From: Pontibacter virosus
Lineage (GTDB): Bacteria; Bacteroidota; Bacteroidia; Cytophagales; Hymenobacteraceae
DNA length: 64,000 bases
Reading direction: 5' to 3'
NCBI RefSeq assembly: GCF_003096355.1
Contig: NZ_QEKI01000001.1
Span: 496,001 to 560,000, forward strand
Shown here: one piece after another, positions 62,260 to 64,000 of the stretch
Position numbering within the stretch: the stretch's first letter is position 1
Layout of the letters: every line of letters begins with the position of its first letter
The notes under the pieces: model-generated
Told to the model about the DNA's origin: nothing
The model's input: only the letters and a program-made list of their open reading frames with translations
The model's database searches: none
Program-made: the position numbers and the translations under genes

Positions 62260-62817
62260 CTAGCGCGGTTCGTGGCGGCCTTCGGCAAATTCCTCCACCA
62301 TCTTTTTGTTGAAGGCAGGTATATCGTCCGGTTTACGGCTCGTAATTAAGCCATTGTCCACCACTACTTCCTGATCCACCCACTCGGCGCCGGCGTTTTT
62401 TAAATCGGTCTTTAAGGTATGGTAGCTGGTCATTTTTTTGCCCTGCAGTTTGCCTGTTTCGATCAGCGTCCAGGGACCGTGGCAGATGGCAGCTACGGGT
62501 TTGCCGCTTTCCATGAACTGGCTCACGAAGTTCACCACTTGCTCGTTAGCGCGCAGCTTGTCAGGGCTCATCACGCCGCCTGGCAGCAGGAGGGCGTTGT
62601 AGTCATCGGCGTTTACATTACCGATGGTTTTGTCTACCTTAAATTTATCTCCCCAGTCAGTGTGGTTCCAGCCTTTCACCTCCCCCTCTTTCAGAGCGAT
62701 GAGGTGGGTTTCGGCGCCGGCTTCTTCCAGGGCTTTTTTCGGTTCCGTCAGTTCTACCTGTTCAAAGCCATCAGTTACTACTATTGCTATCTTTTTTCCT
62801 TGCAGGTTATTAGCCAT
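62260..62817 (-). CDS. DJ-1/PfpI family protein
   Basis: The product (185 residues from the second ATG; a start 27 bases upstream is possible) is a type 1 glutamine-amidotransferase-like protein: KIAIVVTDGFEQVEL (Glu18 region), nucleophile Cys in AAICHGPW (near residue 107), and LITSRKPDDIPAF at the C-terminus. The YhbO/PfpI group is linked to protection from glycation and oxidative or acid stress, and to proteolysis. Confidence 0.93.
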   Translation of the reverse strand: MANNLQGKKIAIVVTDGFEQVELTEPKKALEEAGAETHLIALKEGEVKGWNHTDWGDKFKVDKTIGNVNADDYNALLLPGGVMSPDKLRANEQVVNFVSQFMESGKPVAAICHGPWTLIETGKLQGKKMTSYHTLKTDLKNAGAEWVDQEVVVDNGLITSRKPDDIPAFNKKMVEEFAEGRHEPR

Positions 62818-62935
62818 TCTAAGTTCGTTTTTATAGTTTAACATTCATATCGATGTTTATTCAAAACGATTTAGAAGACAAATTGTTAGAAAGGAGCAAC
62901 CGCAATAGGGCAGTTCTCCGTTTCGTTATAGAGCT

Positions 62936-63433
62936 ATGACCGTATACCTGAAGCAACTTACCTTACTTTTAACCCTGGGCCTCCTGACCAGCACGGCCAC
63001 GCTGGCGCAAGAAGTCACCACCATCAAGTTCGATCAGCTGCAGGAGCTGCGCCAGTCGCCGCACGACACGCTGTATGTGGTCAACTTCTGGGCTACGTGG
63101 TGCAAGCCCTGCATCAAGGAGATGCCTTATTTTGAGGCCGCTCACACCAAATACAAAGACCAGCCCGTGCGCGTGATTCTGGTGAGTATGGATGCTGTGC
63201 AGGACATGGAGAAGCGCGTGCTGCCTTTTGTGCAGAAGCGAAAGCTGCAGTCGCGGCTATACCTGCTCGACGAGCCAGACGGCAACACGTGGATCGACCG
63301 CATCGAGCCGAAGTGGTCGGGGGCTATACCTGCCACCATGTTTTTTAACAACAAGCGCGGGCAGTACGAGTTTATTGAGCGCGAAATCTCTGAAAAGGAG
63401 TTACATGAATTGATCAACAAGTATAAACCATAA
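62936..63433 (+). CDS. TlpA-like thiol-disulfide oxidoreductase
   Basis: The 165-residue protein has a signal peptide (TSTATLAQE) and a thioredoxin fold with the active site FWATWCKPCIKEMP (CxxC), plus the cis-Pro loop AIPATMFF. It acts in the periplasm as a reductant or redox relay. The next gene, ten bases downstream, is another thioredoxin-fold protein, so they form an operon. Confidence 0.92.
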   Translation: MTVYLKQLTLLLTLGLLTSTATLAQEVTTIKFDQLQELRQSPHDTLYVVNFWATWCKPCIKEMPYFEAAHTKYKDQPVRVILVSMDAVQDMEKRVLPFVQKRKLQSRLYLLDEPDGNTWIDRIEPKWSGAIPATMFFNNKRGQYEFIEREISEKELHELINKYKP

Positions 63434-63442
63434 TCAATTACT

Positions 63443-64000
63443 ATGAAGAATACCCGAATACCGTTCCTTTACATGGCCTGCCTGCTATTGGTGGGCGTGC
63501 TGATGGCAGCTATACCTGCCGCCGACAATACTGGCTACCAGGTGGGTGACACGGCCCGCGACTTCAAACTGAAGAACGTGGATGGCAAGATGGTGTCGAT
63601 GGCCGACTACAAAGACGCCAAAGGTTTTATTGTGACCTTTACCTGCAACACCTGCCCTTACTCGGTGGCCTACGAGGATCGCCTGATCGAGCTGCACAAC
63701 AAGTATGCGCCGCAGGGCTACCCGATCATCGCCATAAACCCGAACGACGTGAAGGTGTCGCCAAAAGACTCGTACAAAGACATGCAAGTGCGTGCCAAAG
63801 AGAAAAACTTCCCGTTCCCTTATGTGTATGACGAAACGCAGGAAATCACCAAAGCCTACGGTGCCACACGCACGCCGCACCTCTATGTAGTGCAGAAGCA
63901 AAAGGATGGCAGCTTCAAGGTAGCCTACATCGGCACAATAGACGATAACTCACGCGAACCAGAGAAGGTGCAGAAGAAATACGCCGAGGCCGCGCTAGAC
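63443..64000 (+). CDS. Thioredoxin-family protein with CNTCP motif (partial, runs off the window)
   Basis: The start (ATG 63443) and the first 186 codons are present; the stop lies beyond the window. It has an N-terminal signal segment (FLYMACLLLVGVLMAAIPAA), then a peroxiredoxin-like fold: YQVGDTARDFKLKNVDGK, TFTCNTCPYSVAYEDRL (CxxC), YPIIAINPND, FPFPYVYDETQE, YGATRTPHLYV. It resembles periplasmic redoxins found beside TlpA proteins. Likely co-transcribed with the preceding gene. Confidence 0.9.
   Translation, partial: MKNTRIPFLYMACLLLVGVLMAAIPAADNTGYQVGDTARDFKLKNVDGKMVSMADYKDAKGFIVTFTCNTCPYSVAYEDRLIELHNKYAPQGYPIIAINPNDVKVSPKDSYKDMQVRAKEKNFPFPYVYDETQEITKAYGATRTPHLYVVQKQKDGSFKVAYIGTIDDNSREPEKVQKKYAEAALD

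Larger units (their letters stand above)
1066..63517. repeat. Window-wide over-represented motif AGGTATA / TATACCT
   Basis: By eye about 130 copies on both strands, of which about 77 extend to CAGGTATA / TATACCTG. Verified positions include 1066, 1850, 21684, 21709, 21733, 21769, 21782, 38064, 38074, 44212, 44233, 57988, 57998, 60581 and 63511. It occurs in coding and non-coding DNA and in both orientations in similar numbers. Confidence 0.85.

Noticed and set aside
1066..63517. CRISPR array or tandem repeat as explanation of AGGTATA
   Set aside because: Copies are irregularly spaced, in both orientations, inside and outside genes, and there are no spacers or cas genes.

Overview
The window reads as a piece of a Bacteroidota chromosome, most likely order Cytophagales, family Hymenobacteraceae (Pontibacter or a close relative). 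The case rests on two proteins with C-terminal type IX secretion (T9SS) sorting domains, many DUF families typical of the phylum (DUF2911, DUF4142, DUF4174, DUF2157/DUF4401/GDYXXLXY), a HD-Pycsar effector-like protein, TAnnTTTG-type -7 promoter candidates, weak ribosome binding sites and roughly 50 percent GC. The genus is an inference. No phage, insertion sequence, CRISPR array or rRNA operon was seen. There is one tRNA, for Arg with anticodon CCT.

Layout. 0.1-5.6 kb: small unknowns, a DUF4142 lipoprotein, a membrane M28 peptidase, TerC and YajQ. 5.6-6.4 kb: repeat-filled intergenic. 6.4-13.9 kb: GNAT acetyltransferase, Blc lipocalin, YfiT/DinB-like protein, an overlapping DUF2157-DUF4401-GDYXXLXY membrane operon, and a YiaA-like gene with a Crp/Fnr regulator and a perfect palindrome between them. 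14.0-14.8 kb: an AT-rich HNH nuclease that looks acquired. 14.9-25.2 kb: GluQ, DUF2911, MscS, PepSY-like protein, ABC exporter, J-domain-like protein, CPBP protease and an RsbQ-like hydrolase. 25.4-30.3 kb: two unknown membrane proteins, then mfd. 30.5-34.9 kb: a PAS protein without a kinase, a lone receiver, and two disordered charged proteins. 34.9-42.7 kb: uracil-DNA glycosylase family protein, methionine aminotransferase plus omega-amidase (keto-acid salvage), an FG-GAP T9SS cargo, murF and rfbC. 42.9-48.2 kb: hflX, sixA, ppk1 and an outer membrane barrel. 48.3-53.7 kb: a 1269-residue phosphoesterase/kinase-like/barrel lipoprotein, divergent from a HD-Pycsar effector-like gene. 54.0-59.4 kb: a FAD oxidoreductase - type III polyketide synthase - methyltransferase operon with small membrane proteins and a histone-deacetylase-family enzyme. 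59.4-64.0 kb: an AT-rich intergenic region with four DnaA-box-like sequences, then a porin, YceI, DJ-1/PfpI and two thioredoxin-fold genes.

The strongest unexplained signal is not a gene. The heptamer AGGTATA (often CAGGTATA) occurs about 130 times on the two strands by hand count, against about 7 expected from base composition. It lies inside genes and between them, in both orientations. In places it forms inverted pairs that build terminators, as DNA uptake sequences do in Neisseria and Pasteurellaceae. Two AT-rich genes that look acquired lack it. Other notable structure: a two-copy folded intergenic repeat with a compensatory base change, a 224-bp imperfect palindrome containing REP-like cores, and a 58-bp palindrome whose arms match perfectly.
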